From contig DLMI01000125.1 in the NCBI GenBank assembly GCA_002478145.1, positions 1 to 47,647 on the forward strand: 47,647 nt of DNA, written 5' to 3'. Position numbers and translations under genes: made by a program. The stretch comes from Acidobacteria bacterium UBA7540. GTDB taxonomy: Bacteria > Acidobacteriota > Terriglobia > UBA7540. The notes beneath the pieces are model-generated. The model searched no databases. It saw nothing but the letters and a program-made list of their open reading frames with translations, and was not told the origin of the DNA. The number at the start of each line of letters is the position of its first letter. Position 1 is the stretch's first letter. Below are positions 8,978 to 16,560 of this stretch, one piece after another.

Positions 8978-9060
8978 CTGGGGACTGGGTGCTGGGGACT
9001 AGGGACTGGGGAGAAGTTCGGTTCTTGTCCCCCAGCCCCTAGCCCCCAGTCCCCAGCCCC
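8978..9060. repeat. Inverted heptamer arrays (GGGACTG theme) between kdgK and eda
   Basis: A period-7 array (GGGACTG, GGTGCTG, GGGACTA, GGGACTG) is followed, after a short loop around 9013-9022, by its near-complement (CCCCCAG, CCCCTAG, CCCCCAG, TCCCCAG). The RNA could form a GC-rich hairpin with about 35-base arms between the two cistrons. The array ends about 8 bases before the eda ribosome site. Confidence 0.85.
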
Positions 9061-9078
9061 TTGATTTGAGAGGTGCAA

Positions 9079-9744
9079 ATGTCCTGGACAAGAGAAAAGG
9101 CTCTGGCACTTATTCGTGAGGTTGGACTTATTCCCATCGTTCGCGCGCCCTCACCCGACGACGCCCTGCGTGCCGCGGAAGCCATTATAGAAGGAGGGAT
9201 AGGAATTGCCGAGATCACCATGACAGTTCCCAATGCCATTCACGTCATGGAGCGCGTGGTGAAGAAGTTCGGGGATAAGGTGCTGCTCGGCGCGGGAACG
9301 ATCCTCGATCCTGAAAGCTGCCGGGCAGCTCTGCTGGCAGGCGCGGAGTTCATCGTCACACCCTCCCTCAATCCCCAGGTCATCGAAGTGGCGCGCCGGT
9401 ATAGCAAGGCGTGTTTCCCTGGCGCCCTCACGCCCACCGAAGTCGTTTCGGCATGGCAGTCAGGCGCGGACATGGTGAAAATATTCCCTTGTGGACCCGT
9501 GGGCGGGCCCAGCTACATTAAGGCACTAAAAGGCCCATTCCCGCAGATCGATTTCGTCCCCACGGGCGGAGTCAATCTTGAAACCACACCGGAGTTCATC
9601 AAGGCTGGGGCAGCGGCAGTGGCGGTGGGCGGAGAACTGGTGAACGTGAAAGTGCTGAAAGAAGGCAAACTGGATGCGGTGGTTGCCAATGCCCGAAAGT
9701 TCATCGAAGCTGTCCGCTCCGCCAGGGCATCGCTCGGCCAATAG
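9079..9744 (+). CDS. eda: KDPG / 4-hydroxy-2-oxoglutarate aldolase
   Basis: This 221-residue class I aldolase cleaves 2-keto-3-deoxy-6-phosphogluconate to pyruvate and glyceraldehyde-3-phosphate. Seen in sequence: VGLIPIVRAPSPDDALRAA, GAGTILDPESCRAALLAGA, TPSLNPQVI, and ADMVKIFPC with the Schiff-base lysine at residue 134, the position expected for Eda. The ATG at 9079 has a GAGAGG ribosome site 5 bases upstream; a GTG two codons earlier lies inside that site and is rejected. It is co-directional with kdgK, with which it forms the lower arm of Entner-Doudoroff/uronate catabolism. The two are separated only by the hairpin-forming repeat. Confidence 0.94.
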   Translation: MSWTREKALALIREVGLIPIVRAPSPDDALRAAEAIIEGGIGIAEITMTVPNAIHVMERVVKKFGDKVLLGAGTILDPESCRAALLAGAEFIVTPSLNPQVIEVARRYSKACFPGALTPTEVVSAWQSGADMVKIFPCGPVGGPSYIKALKGPFPQIDFVPTGGVNLETTPEFIKAGAAAVAVGGELVNVKVLKEGKLDAVVANARKFIEAVRSARASLGQ

Positions 9745-9750
9745 CAAGGC

Positions 9751-9948
9751 ATGAGGTCCGCGTTGCTCAATTTCGCGCTTGCCGCCGCTATCCTGGGGGG
9801 CGCCTGGGTGCTTACCAATTTGTTCGCTCGCGCCATGTACCTTGTTTGTCCAGCCTGCCGGACGCTAAACGCCCGGCGGCGGAGCCAGTGTCGGAAGTGT
9901 GGGCAGCTCCTGCGCGCGCATGGCCGTGAAGTCAGAAAGCCCCAATGA
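9751..9948 (+). CDS. Small membrane protein with zinc ribbon
   Basis: A 65-residue protein begins 6 bases after the eda stop. Residues about 5-25 form one hydrophobic membrane segment (LNFALAAAILGGAWVLTNLF). Residues about 34-51 carry two CxxC knuckles (CPAC and CRKC), forming a short zinc ribbon, and the tail is basic. I do not recognise a characterised relative. The paired-knuckle layout and tight spacing make it likely real and cotranscribed with kdgK-eda. Its function is unknown. Confidence 0.65.
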   Translation: MRSALLNFALAAAILGGAWVLTNLFARAMYLVCPACRTLNARRRSQCRKCGQLLRAHGREVRKPQ

Positions 9949-10027
9949 ATCCGCCTCCCGGACGCTCGCCCTGGGAAGGTTGTCTAATGGCAGGTCAAGA
10001 AAACCCGGTCGGGGAGAGGTCAACTGA

Positions 10028-11782
10028 ATGACGAGAGAGGAGCGGCTCGAGGCCATCCGACACCGGCGGGGGGTTTCGGTGCTCATCGTGGGAGGCGGGA
10101 TTAATGGCGTTGGCCTGCTTCGTGAATTGGCTTTGCAGGGAGTGGACGCGCTTCTGGTGGAAAAATCCGATTTCTGCTCCGGCGCCAGTTCTGCTTCCAC
10201 GCGCATCATTCACGGTGGGCTACGATACCTCGAAAACGGCGAATTTCGCCTGGTCAAAGAAGCCTTGCGGGAGCGCAACCGGCTGCTCAAAAACGCGCCG
10301 CATTATGTAAGGCCTCTCCCCACCACCATTCCAATCTTCAGTTGGGCAGATGGCCTGTTTTCGGCCCTGGGAAAGTTCCTGGGCTTCAGGGTGCGGCCCA
10401 GCGATCGAGGAGCCTTGCTGTTCAAAATTGGATTATCCTTGTACGACCTCCTCGCAGGAAATCAAGCGGTCTTACCCGCTCACCAGTTCAAGTCTCGTCA
10501 TGTTTCCCTGGCCGCGCGCCCTCAGCTCCACCCGGAGATCGTTTGCACCGCAATCTACTACGATGCCTGGATCAGCTATCCCGAACGGCTCTGCCTGGAA
10601 CTCGTTCTGGATGCAGAGAGCCAAGGTTCAGGCGCGTACGCGTTGAATTATGCACGCCCCAAAGGCGCGAAGGGAGATACGGTTGTCCTGGAAGATGAGA
10701 TTTCCGGTCGGACACTTGAAATCAAGCCCAGGATCGTGGTGAATGCCAGTGGGGCCTGGATCGATTTCACCAATGGCGCCTTCGGGCGGCAGACTCAATA
10801 TATCGGCGGCACCAAAGGCTCGCACATCGTGCTTGATCATCCCGAACTGCTGGCCGCGACCAAAGGGCAGATGCTCTATTTTGCCAATGCGGACGGGCGT
10901 ATCTGCATCTTTTATCCCTTTTATGGGAAAGTGATTGCGGGTTCCACGGACATACCTGTTACGGATCCCGAAACGGCGTTTTGTGAGGAAGATGAGGTGG
11001 ACTACATCCTGGAGTCCGTGCGCCAGGTTTTCCCCGCCCTCCGGCACCTGCGGGACCGGTCCAACATTGTTTACCGATTCTGTGGAGTCCGCCCACTGCC
11101 CCGCAGTGATTCCTCCACTCCGGGAGAGATCAGCCGAGATCATAGCTGCGCGGTTATCCCGGCGGGGAATGGAATTGACTTTCCGGTTTATTCCCTGATC
11201 GGCGGGAAGTGGACCACCTTCCGTGCCTTTGGCGAGCAGGTGGCGGACAAGATTCTCAACCACCTGGCAAGGCCACGCCTGACCAGTTCCGCCGATTTGC
11301 CCATTGGGGGCGGCAAGGGCTACCCGCAAACGGCGGTGGAGAAGAGTGAATGGCTGGCTTCCCTGGAGCGCAAGACTCGGCTACCAATCGGCCGTTTGAC
11401 GGCCTTGCTGGACCGGTATGGGACTCGAGCGGAAGGCCTGGCACATTTCATCAGCGCTGGGCCTGACCAGCCGCTGCGTTCGTTGCCCGAATACACCCGG
11501 CGCGAAATTCAATTCATGGCGTCGCAGGAGAGCATCGTGCACCTGGATGACCTCGTCTTGAGACGGACCATCATGGCTCTTTTGGGCCAGTTGAGCCTTG
11601 ATCTGTTAGAGGAGCTGGCTGTCGTGCTGGCGCCGGTGCTGGCATGGTCGCAGGAAATAACCCAGCAGGAAATCGAGCGCACGGTGAAGCTCTTGAGCGA
11701 AGTCCACGGCGTAACGCTCAATGACTCAATGAATCAATCACTCAATTCTCTTACCCCATCACCAAGCCGCCATTCACGTTGA
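10028..11782 (+). CDS. glpD: FAD-dependent glycerol-3-phosphate dehydrogenase
   Basis: This 584-residue flavoprotein oxidises sn-glycerol-3-phosphate to dihydroxyacetone phosphate at the membrane face and delivers electrons to quinone. The N-terminal FAD motif is LIVGGGINGVG (about 20-30). It is followed by the family signature FCSGASSASTRIIHGGLRYL and later FYPFYGKVIAGSTD and YRFCGVRPLPRSD. A C-terminal GlpD domain follows, ending near ELAVVLAP. The final residues (NDSMNQSLNSL) are encoded by an 8-base tandem repeat and are not part of the conserved fold. The end overlaps the convergent SDR gene by 32 bases. A GGGGAGAGG ribosome site precedes the ATG. No glycerol kinase or facilitator is nearby. 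Confidence 0.93.
   Translation: MTREERLEAIRHRRGVSVLIVGGGINGVGLLRELALQGVDALLVEKSDFCSGASSASTRIIHGGLRYLENGEFRLVKEALRERNRLLKNAPHYVRPLPTTIPIFSWADGLFSALGKFLGFRVRPSDRGALLFKIGLSLYDLLAGNQAVLPAHQFKSRHVSLAARPQLHPEIVCTAIYYDAWISYPERLCLELVLDAESQGSGAYALNYARPKGAKGDTVVLEDEISGRTLEIKPRIVVNASGAWIDFTNGAFGRQTQYIGGTKGSHIVLDHPELLAATKGQMLYFANADGRICIFYPFYGKVIAGSTDIPVTDPETAFCEEDEVDYILESVRQVFPALRHLRDRSNIVYRFCGVRPLPRSDSSTPGEISRDHSCAVIPAGNGIDFPVYSLIGGKWTTFRAFGEQVADKILNHLARPRLTSSADLPIGGGKGYPQTAVEKSEWLASLERKTRLPIGRLTALLDRYGTRAEGLAHFISAGPDQPLRSLPEYTRREIQFMASQESIVHLDDLVLRRTIMALLGQLSLDLLEELAVVLAPVLAWSQEITQQEIERTVKLLSEVHGVTLNDSMNQSLNSLTPSPSRHSR
11720..11747. repeat. Octamer array (AATGACTC/AATGAATC theme) inside the 3' end of glpD
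   Basis: Period-8 units AATGACTC, AATGAATC, AATCACTC, AATT lie within the glpD reading frame and code for its nonconserved tail. The same 8-base word family recurs at 21093-21130 and 45012-45104. Confidence 0.75.
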
Positions 11783-12536
11783 TGACCGCGCCCGTAATGT
11801 AACTGGCTTCTTCCGAGGCCAGGAACGCTATGGTTGCAGCCACTTCTTCGGGCCGGCCGAAACGCCGCATGGGAGTCTGGCTCATCCATTCCTGCTCGCG
11901 TCCTGCCATACGCTCGAGGAGTAAATCCGTAAGGATACGCCCCGGGGCCACCGCGTTTGCCGTGATTCCGTAAGGCCCCAGTTCCTTCGTCAAGGAAAAG
12001 GTGAAACCTAGAAGTCCCGACTTCGCTGCGGAGTAGTGCGCATGATTGCTCGACCCTGTGTAAGCCGCCTGCGAGGAGACATTGATGATCCGTCCCCAGC
12101 GGCGTTCCTTCATCGACGGGATGCACTCGCGCGCGTATCGGAAAGATGCGGTTAAGTTAATAGCCAGAGCTTGTTCCCAATCTTCATCTTTCATATCGAC
12201 AACAGAAACATCGGTCATCTCGCCGGCGTTGTTCACGAGGATGTCAATCTTCCCCAGCCTCGCGACGGCTTCTTCAACCGATTGCTTAATCGCTCTTGGG
12301 TCAAGTACATTGGCTTCAATGGCCAGACCCTGCCCAGCGGTTGACTGGATCTGCTCAACCACTTCGTTAGCCTCTTTGATTCGGCTCCGGCAAAGTACGG
12401 CTACGGCGGCGCCCTTGGCAGCCAAGGCCAGACACGTAGCGCGCCCGATGCCACGCGATCCGCCCGTAATTAAAGCGACGCGGCCCGCAAAGCTTCTGTC
12501 CGCCGAATTGCTTCTATCCTGGTTGGGTAATTCCAT
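11751..12536 (-). CDS. SDR-family oxidoreductase (FabG-like)
   Basis: This 261-residue classical short-chain dehydrogenase has the NAD(P) motif ITGGSRGIGRA, NNAGEM, the catalytic serine in NVSSQAAYT and the Tyr/Lys pair in YSAAKSGLL. The C-terminal GAVINVNGGLVMG is typical of 3-oxoacyl-ACP reductase-like members. Substrate cannot be assigned; there are no acyl-carrier or polyketide genes nearby, so it need not be fatty-acid FabG. Two ATGs are close together. AGGAG is 8 bases from the one at 12536 and too close to the one at 12542. It lies 90 bases downstream of the TPR gene on the same strand, and its 3' end overlaps glpD by 32 bases. Confidence 0.88.
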   Translation of the reverse strand: MELPNQDRSNSADRSFAGRVALITGGSRGIGRATCLALAAKGAAVAVLCRSRIKEANEVVEQIQSTAGQGLAIEANVLDPRAIKQSVEEAVARLGKIDILVNNAGEMTDVSVVDMKDEDWEQALAINLTASFRYARECIPSMKERRWGRIINVSSQAAYTGSSNHAHYSAAKSGLLGFTFSLTKELGPYGITANAVAPGRILTDLLLERMAGREQEWMSQTPMRRFGRPEEVAATIAFLASEEASYITGAVINVNGGLVMG

Positions 12537-12625
12537 TCTCATAACTCCTGCGGTCAATTGGTTCAGACCCACAGCAACCCACAGATCTCAATTGCTGGCA
12601 TTCAAATGCAGGCCGGAAGAACCAG

Positions 12626-14548
12626 CTATTTTCGCTGGTCAGGTGGCGCAGGAAGCGAGAGAGCTTTCCTCTCCTCTTTTGTCTCGACATTGAAGAGCTT
12701 GAAATCCGAATAGCGATGCCAGTTGCGATAAATTCGGCCTCTCCAGTCCACGGTGACACTAACTTCTTGCGGGAGCCAGAAGGCGGTGGCAACTTCCTTG
12801 AAGGAAACCTCCTTGAAGTGAATCTCTGTAGTCTGTTTCTGCAAGCGGACTTTGGATTGAGGAGCGAGAAGATCGGTACGGAGGCGGACGATTTGAAAGT
12901 TTGTGGGATCGATCCACGCCAATCCCTGAAGCAGAATCAACGCAGAGCCCTCATCGGTGCTGAAGCGTTCTTCCGTCCGAGCCCTTTGGGGGTTTTGAGC
13001 AAAGGCAATGACGTGCAGGTCTTTTCCGTCGAGGGATTGGCGTCCCAGGTAACGGAAGCCCGCGCCGTCCTGATAGGCAGGATGAAAGAGCAGGGAAACA
13101 GAGGCGAAACCCGCCGTGAGCATCAGGCCCTGATCGCTGCCGTGCAGCGCCGCATTAGCGCCCTGCGCCGTAGCGCGATGTTCCTCAATCTCCAAGCCCC
13201 ACTTATCGGTGGGGGCCAGGAGCAGGTACCGGAAATCCTGATCGAGCGCGCGCGCGACCTTCCCGTCCTTGCCCAGCCGCTCCTGGTGGACCTGCTCGAG
13301 TGACACGGTGTTAGGGAAGTTCTTAAAGAAGGATTCGACCCCCTCGCCCACTTTCTTAAGAACAACCTCGAGCTCATCCTGGTTCGGGGCCATACGTATC
13401 CCTTCCAACTCTGGCATGTCCGTCACCAGATCCTGAGGCGATTCGGTAAGCACCGACTTCACCTTGCCATAGCCTTTCAAGCTCAGGCGCTGCTTAACCA
13501 GGACGTACAGCGTGCGAGCCTCGTTGGGAAGAGTCTTCAGGTCGTGGCCAGCCGTGTATTGATCCATCTCGCGTCCGGCCTCGACATTGTCACCTTCCTC
13601 CAGCAGAGCGCGAACCCGCAGAAGCCGCGCTTCGTCACTAGCTCCAGCGTGGGTCGCTCTTTCAAGATACCGGTCGGCGGCTTCCCAATTCTTCTGCGAG
13701 ATCAGGACGCGACCCATCTCCTGAAGCGCCAGGACACTGTTAGGATCGATCTCCAGAGCCTTCTGAAAGAAGCCCGCCGATCGGCTGGTCTCGCCCCGCC
13801 ATTCCTCCAGCACGCCCGCAATCAAGGCCGGTTCAGGGCGCTTCGAGGTGGCGGCATCGTTGAGTTTCGTAACTTCCTCAAGCTGCCGGTTTGCGCCTGC
13901 CCAGCTTCCGGATTGGAGCAGCGCCAAGGTCAGAAGCAGGCGGCATTCCACGCAACTCGACGCCCCCCCGACACCCTTGGAAAGCAGCGGAACCGCGCGC
14001 ACCGCATCGTGGCGGTCGATCAGCTCCTCACATCCGCGGGCGAATTCCTTTTCCTTTCGGGCGGCTTCAGCCCCGGAACCCTTCGCGGCATCCTGCCGGA
14101 GCCGCGGCGCCAGCGTGTCCACCAGCGTCGCCATGGAAAGCTGATCCGGATTCTCAGTCAATTCTCGCAAGACTAGATCGATGCCACTTGTCTTGTCGCG
14201 GGCTCCGAATTCGACCGTCTCATGTGCCGCGGCGTAACCGGACCGGGTGGCGACCAGGTTGACAGTGAGGCGTTTGTACATGTCCGCATTGAGTGTGAAA
14301 ACGGTCTGGAACTCACCTTGGAGGTTGGTTTTCAGCGCTCGCACGGAGTCCATGCCGGTACCGGCGTCGACGCGAACTGCGACGCCCCCGAGCGGGTCTC
14401 CTCTCATGTCTATCGTCCGGCCGAATATGACCCAGTTATGCACAATGTCCCCCGCGTCCACCGCATGCGATAACTCACCCGGCATTTGCTGTGCCCAGGC
14501 TACGAGGGGAAAAAGAATCAAGAAGAAGAGGCTGTTTCTAACGCTCAC
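12626..14548 (-). CDS. Exported TPR-repeat protein
   Basis: The 640-residue protein starts with a signal peptide (VSVRNSLFFLILFPLVAWA, likely cleaved after AWA). A carboxypeptidase-regulatory-like beta domain follows at about residues 35-120 (FGRTIDMRGDPLGGVAVRV). A helical TPR region spans about 200-370 (e.g. AGFFQKALEIDPNSVLALQEMGRVL). A C-terminal beta-rich domain of about 200 residues is rich in WGLEIEEH- and LQKQTTEIHFKEV-type strands. A GTG start at 14548 is chosen because GGAGG stands 7 bases upstream and the signal peptide then begins at once; the open frame extends 57 codons further without support. The function is unknown; a surface or periplasmic scaffolding role is an inference. 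Confidence 0.8.
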   Translation of the reverse strand: MSVRNSLFFLILFPLVAWAQQMPGELSHAVDAGDIVHNWVIFGRTIDMRGDPLGGVAVRVDAGTGMDSVRALKTNLQGEFQTVFTLNADMYKRLTVNLVATRSGYAAAHETVEFGARDKTSGIDLVLRELTENPDQLSMATLVDTLAPRLRQDAAKGSGAEAARKEKEFARGCEELIDRHDAVRAVPLLSKGVGGASSCVECRLLLTLALLQSGSWAGANRQLEEVTKLNDAATSKRPEPALIAGVLEEWRGETSRSAGFFQKALEIDPNSVLALQEMGRVLISQKNWEAADRYLERATHAGASDEARLLRVRALLEEGDNVEAGREMDQYTAGHDLKTLPNEARTLYVLVKQRLSLKGYGKVKSVLTESPQDLVTDMPELEGIRMAPNQDELEVVLKKVGEGVESFFKNFPNTVSLEQVHQERLGKDGKVARALDQDFRYLLLAPTDKWGLEIEEHRATAQGANAALHGSDQGLMLTAGFASVSLLFHPAYQDGAGFRYLGRQSLDGKDLHVIAFAQNPQRARTEERFSTDEGSALILLQGLAWIDPTNFQIVRLRTDLLAPQSKVRLQKQTTEIHFKEVSFKEVATAFWLPQEVSVTVDWRGRIYRNWHRYSDFKLFNVETKEERKALSLPAPPDQRK

Positions 14549-14838
14549 TGAAGAACCTCCGGCTCTGCCCGCGCAGGCTCGCTCGCAAGGGGACTGTGCT
14601 CCCTTCCAAGGATACCACCGCCAGAACGGCGATGCAAAACGGCTGCGTCGCGATGAGAATCTAACGATAGTCTCAAGGAGGGCGGGCGGCGCAGACCCGC
14701 CGCGGCGGGACTCGGTCAATGTCTGGCTGCTTCAGCAGGCCGCGTTTGAGGGGATTGTTGTGCATGTAATTCAACTTCTCCTCCCGCTTCTTGGAGCTTC
14801 AGATGTTCGTATCATAGAACCAATCGATATGCCATCCC

Positions 14839-14847
14839 TGCTATAAT
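14839..14847 (+). promoter_or_regulatory. Extended -10 promoter element for surE
   Basis: TGCTATAAT is a perfect extended -10 box (TGnTATAAT). I see no clear -35, which such promoters often lack. A start of transcription near 14854 would give an RNA leader of about 80 bases to the surE ATG. Confidence 0.6.
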
Positions 14848-14876
14848 TAATACTTAGGTTCGGGGAGCGAGGTCGA

Positions 14877-14914
14877 ATCCCGATCTGATCGGGATGCGGC
14901 CCCGATATTTTTTT
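14877..14914 (+). promoter_or_regulatory. Leader hairpin with T-run upstream of surE
   Basis: ATCCCGAT (14877-14884) and ATCGGGAT (14888-14895) are perfect complements around a 3-base loop. A run of seven T follows at 14908-14914. This could be a weak terminator or attenuator in the surE leader, but the 12 bases between stem and T-run weaken that reading. Confidence 0.3.
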
Positions 14915-14934
14915 CTCCGGGAAGACTGCTGGAG

Positions 14935-15693
14935 ATGAAGCAAATCCTTTTGACCAATGACGACGGAATCCAGGCGCCGGGGCTGAAGTCTTTGGAAGAG
15001 GGCTTGGCGACGATAGGCGAAGTCACCGTGGTAGCGCCGGACAGGGAGATGAGCGGCGCCAGCCAGTCCATCAGCGTGCACGCGCCGCTGCGCGTTCGTC
15101 AGCTTGATGAGCGGCATTACGCTGTGTCAGGCACACCCGCTGACACCGTCATTATCGCTCTCTACCACCTCCTTCCGCAGAAGCCCAATCTCGTAATTTC
15201 CGGCATCAACCCGGGCGGCAACCTGGGGGAAAGCGTGGTTTACTCGGGCACCGTGGCGGCAGCCATGGAGGCGGTGCTGCACGGTGTGCCGGCGATCGCA
15301 ATATCCCTGGCCACGCGCAAGCACCTGGATTTTTCCAGCGCCGCCACATTCGCCGCCCAACTGGCTGCAAAGGTCCTGGAAGAAGGCTTGCCCGAGGGCG
15401 TGATGCTTAACGTGAACGTCCCGCGCGGCGAAGTGTCCGGCGTACGTCTGACGCGCCAAAGCCAGAAGATTTCGCAGAACCTGGTGCTGGAAAAGAAGGA
15501 CCCGCGCGGCCGCCCCTATTATTGGCTTGATGAAACAGTGGAACTTAGTGAGGTCGAGCCGGATTCCGACTATGCCGCCATCCTCGCCCACCAGGTTTCC
15601 GTTACCCCCCTGCACGTTGACCGCACACATTACCCCAGCCTCAATCACCTTTCCCGCTGGCTGCCCGCCCTACAGGTGGCCGTGGGCAGGTAG
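14935..15693 (+). CDS. surE: 5'/3'-nucleotidase SurE
   Basis: The 252-residue protein is a SurE survival nucleotidase, which removes phosphate from nucleoside 5'- and 3'-monophosphates and needs a divalent metal. The metal site TNDDGIQAPG is at residues 5-14. Further signatures are APDREMSGASQSIS, VSGTPADTV, SGINPGGNLGESVVYSGTVAAAMEA and LNVNVP. The length is normal for the family. The ATG abuts a GGAG, so the real ribosome contact is probably the GGGAAG further upstream. It is a single gene before the respiratory operon, and usual partners (pcm, nlpD, rpoS) are absent. Confidence 0.95.
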   Translation: MKQILLTNDDGIQAPGLKSLEEGLATIGEVTVVAPDREMSGASQSISVHAPLRVRQLDERHYAVSGTPADTVIIALYHLLPQKPNLVISGINPGGNLGESVVYSGTVAAAMEAVLHGVPAIAISLATRKHLDFSSAATFAAQLAAKVLEEGLPEGVMLNVNVPRGEVSGVRLTRQSQKISQNLVLEKKDPRGRPYYWLDETVELSEVEPDSDYAAILAHQVSVTPLHVDRTHYPSLNHLSRWLPALQVAVGR

Positions 15694-15709
15694 CGAGGAG
15701 CTGTTTTTT

Positions 15710-15739
15710 TTGACAACAGCAACCCTGGGGAAATAGAAT
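15710..15739 (+). promoter_or_regulatory. Promoter of the ACIII-oxidase operon
   Basis: A perfect -35 hexamer TTGACA (15710-15715) is followed after 18 bases by TAGAAT (15734-15739), a 5/6 match to the -10 consensus. It lies between surE and actA and would give a leader of about 130 bases. A run of eight T precedes and overlaps the -35. This is the best sigma-70-type promoter in the window. Confidence 0.65.
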
Positions 15740-15878
15740 TAGTTTCTTGAGGGGATTTCGAGACATCAACTCAAAAGATGACTGTTTGCTGCAACGCGTC
15801 GTCTCAACGTTGCTCAGGTCGCAGGAAGGCTGACCGACTGCGCAGCAGGGATGGCTTTAATCTGTTGGGGCTTCCTCC

Positions 15879-16538
15879 ATGGCCCAGATTTTTCATCGCA
15901 GCACCAATACCATCTCGCGCGTGAGTATCTATGGGGCGGTATTTGTCGTCGCCGCTCTCTGCTACCTTGGGTGGGCCATCACCCAATCACCCTACTTCAC
16001 CGACGTCAACGTTGCCCGGCAACAACCGGTGCCTTTCAGCCACAAACATCACGTGACCGATGACGGGATTGATTGCCGCTACTGTCACACCTCCGTTGAA
16101 AAATCATCCTTCGCCGGCATTCCCTCAACCCATATCTGCATGAGCTGTCATTCGAAGCTATGGGTTAACAGCCCGATGCTGGAACCCGTGCGCCTGAGTT
16201 ACGAGACCGACAAGTCGCTCGAGTGGACGCGGGTCAACGCGCTTCCCGACTTTGCGTATTTTGACCACAGTATTCACATCCATAAGGGCGTTGGGTGTAC
16301 CACGTGCCATGGCCCGGTTGGAGACATGCCTCTCACCTGGCGAGCCAACACGCTTTACATGCGCTGGTGTATTGATTGCCATAAACACCCGGAGCGTTAC
16401 GTCAGGCGACGCGAGGATGTTTTCAAGGCCGATTACAAACCGCCCAAGGACCAGCTCGCCCTGGGGCGACAACTGGTGAAGGAATACAAGATTAAGGATG
16501 CGCGGCAACTGACTGACTGTTACACATGCCACAGGTAA
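15879..16538 (+). CDS. actA: Alternative complex III pentahaem cytochrome ActA
   Basis: ActA is the multihaem electron-transfer subunit of ACIII, the quinol:cytochrome c oxidoreductase that replaces bc1 in many bacteria. The 219-residue sequence has an N-terminal membrane anchor (about residues 16-36, VSIYGAVFVVAALCYLGWAI). It has exactly five CxxCH haem-binding motifs: CRYCH, CMSCH, CTTCH, CIDCH and, at the extreme C-terminus, CYTCH. This is the pentahaem count known for ActA. The start at MAQIFHRSTNTISR fits, since the anchor follows immediately, although no strong ribosome site is visible. It is the first gene of the operon, 23 bases before actB. Confidence 0.93.
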   Translation: MAQIFHRSTNTISRVSIYGAVFVVAALCYLGWAITQSPYFTDVNVARQQPVPFSHKHHVTDDGIDCRYCHTSVEKSSFAGIPSTHICMSCHSKLWVNSPMLEPVRLSYETDKSLEWTRVNALPDFAYFDHSIHIHKGVGCTTCHGPVGDMPLTWRANTLYMRWCIDCHKHPERYVRRREDVFKADYKPPKDQLALGRQLVKEYKIKDARQLTDCYTCHR

Positions 16539-16560
16539 GCTGTAAGGGCGGAAAAAGTTA

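Larger units (their letters stand above)
14549..14934. other. Divergent spacer between the TPR gene and surE
   Basis: The 386 bases carry no credible gene. The left part has the ribosome site of the TPR gene (14556-14560). The right part has an extended -10 element for surE and a short hairpin with a T-run, listed separately. The purine/pyrimidine-rich middle shows nothing else I can name. Confidence 0.5.

Noticed and set aside
10628..11329. 233-codon minus-strand frame opposite glpD
   Set aside because: It is the complement of conserved GlpD sequence with no motif of its own.
14549..14719. 57-codon N-terminal extension of the TPR protein
   Set aside because: It would bury the signal peptide; the GTG at 14548 has GGAGG at correct spacing.
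14855..14900. tRNA-like segment (GAGGTCGAATCCCGATC resembles a T-arm)
   Set aside because: No acceptor, D or anticodon arms can be assembled around it; the palindrome explains the similarity.
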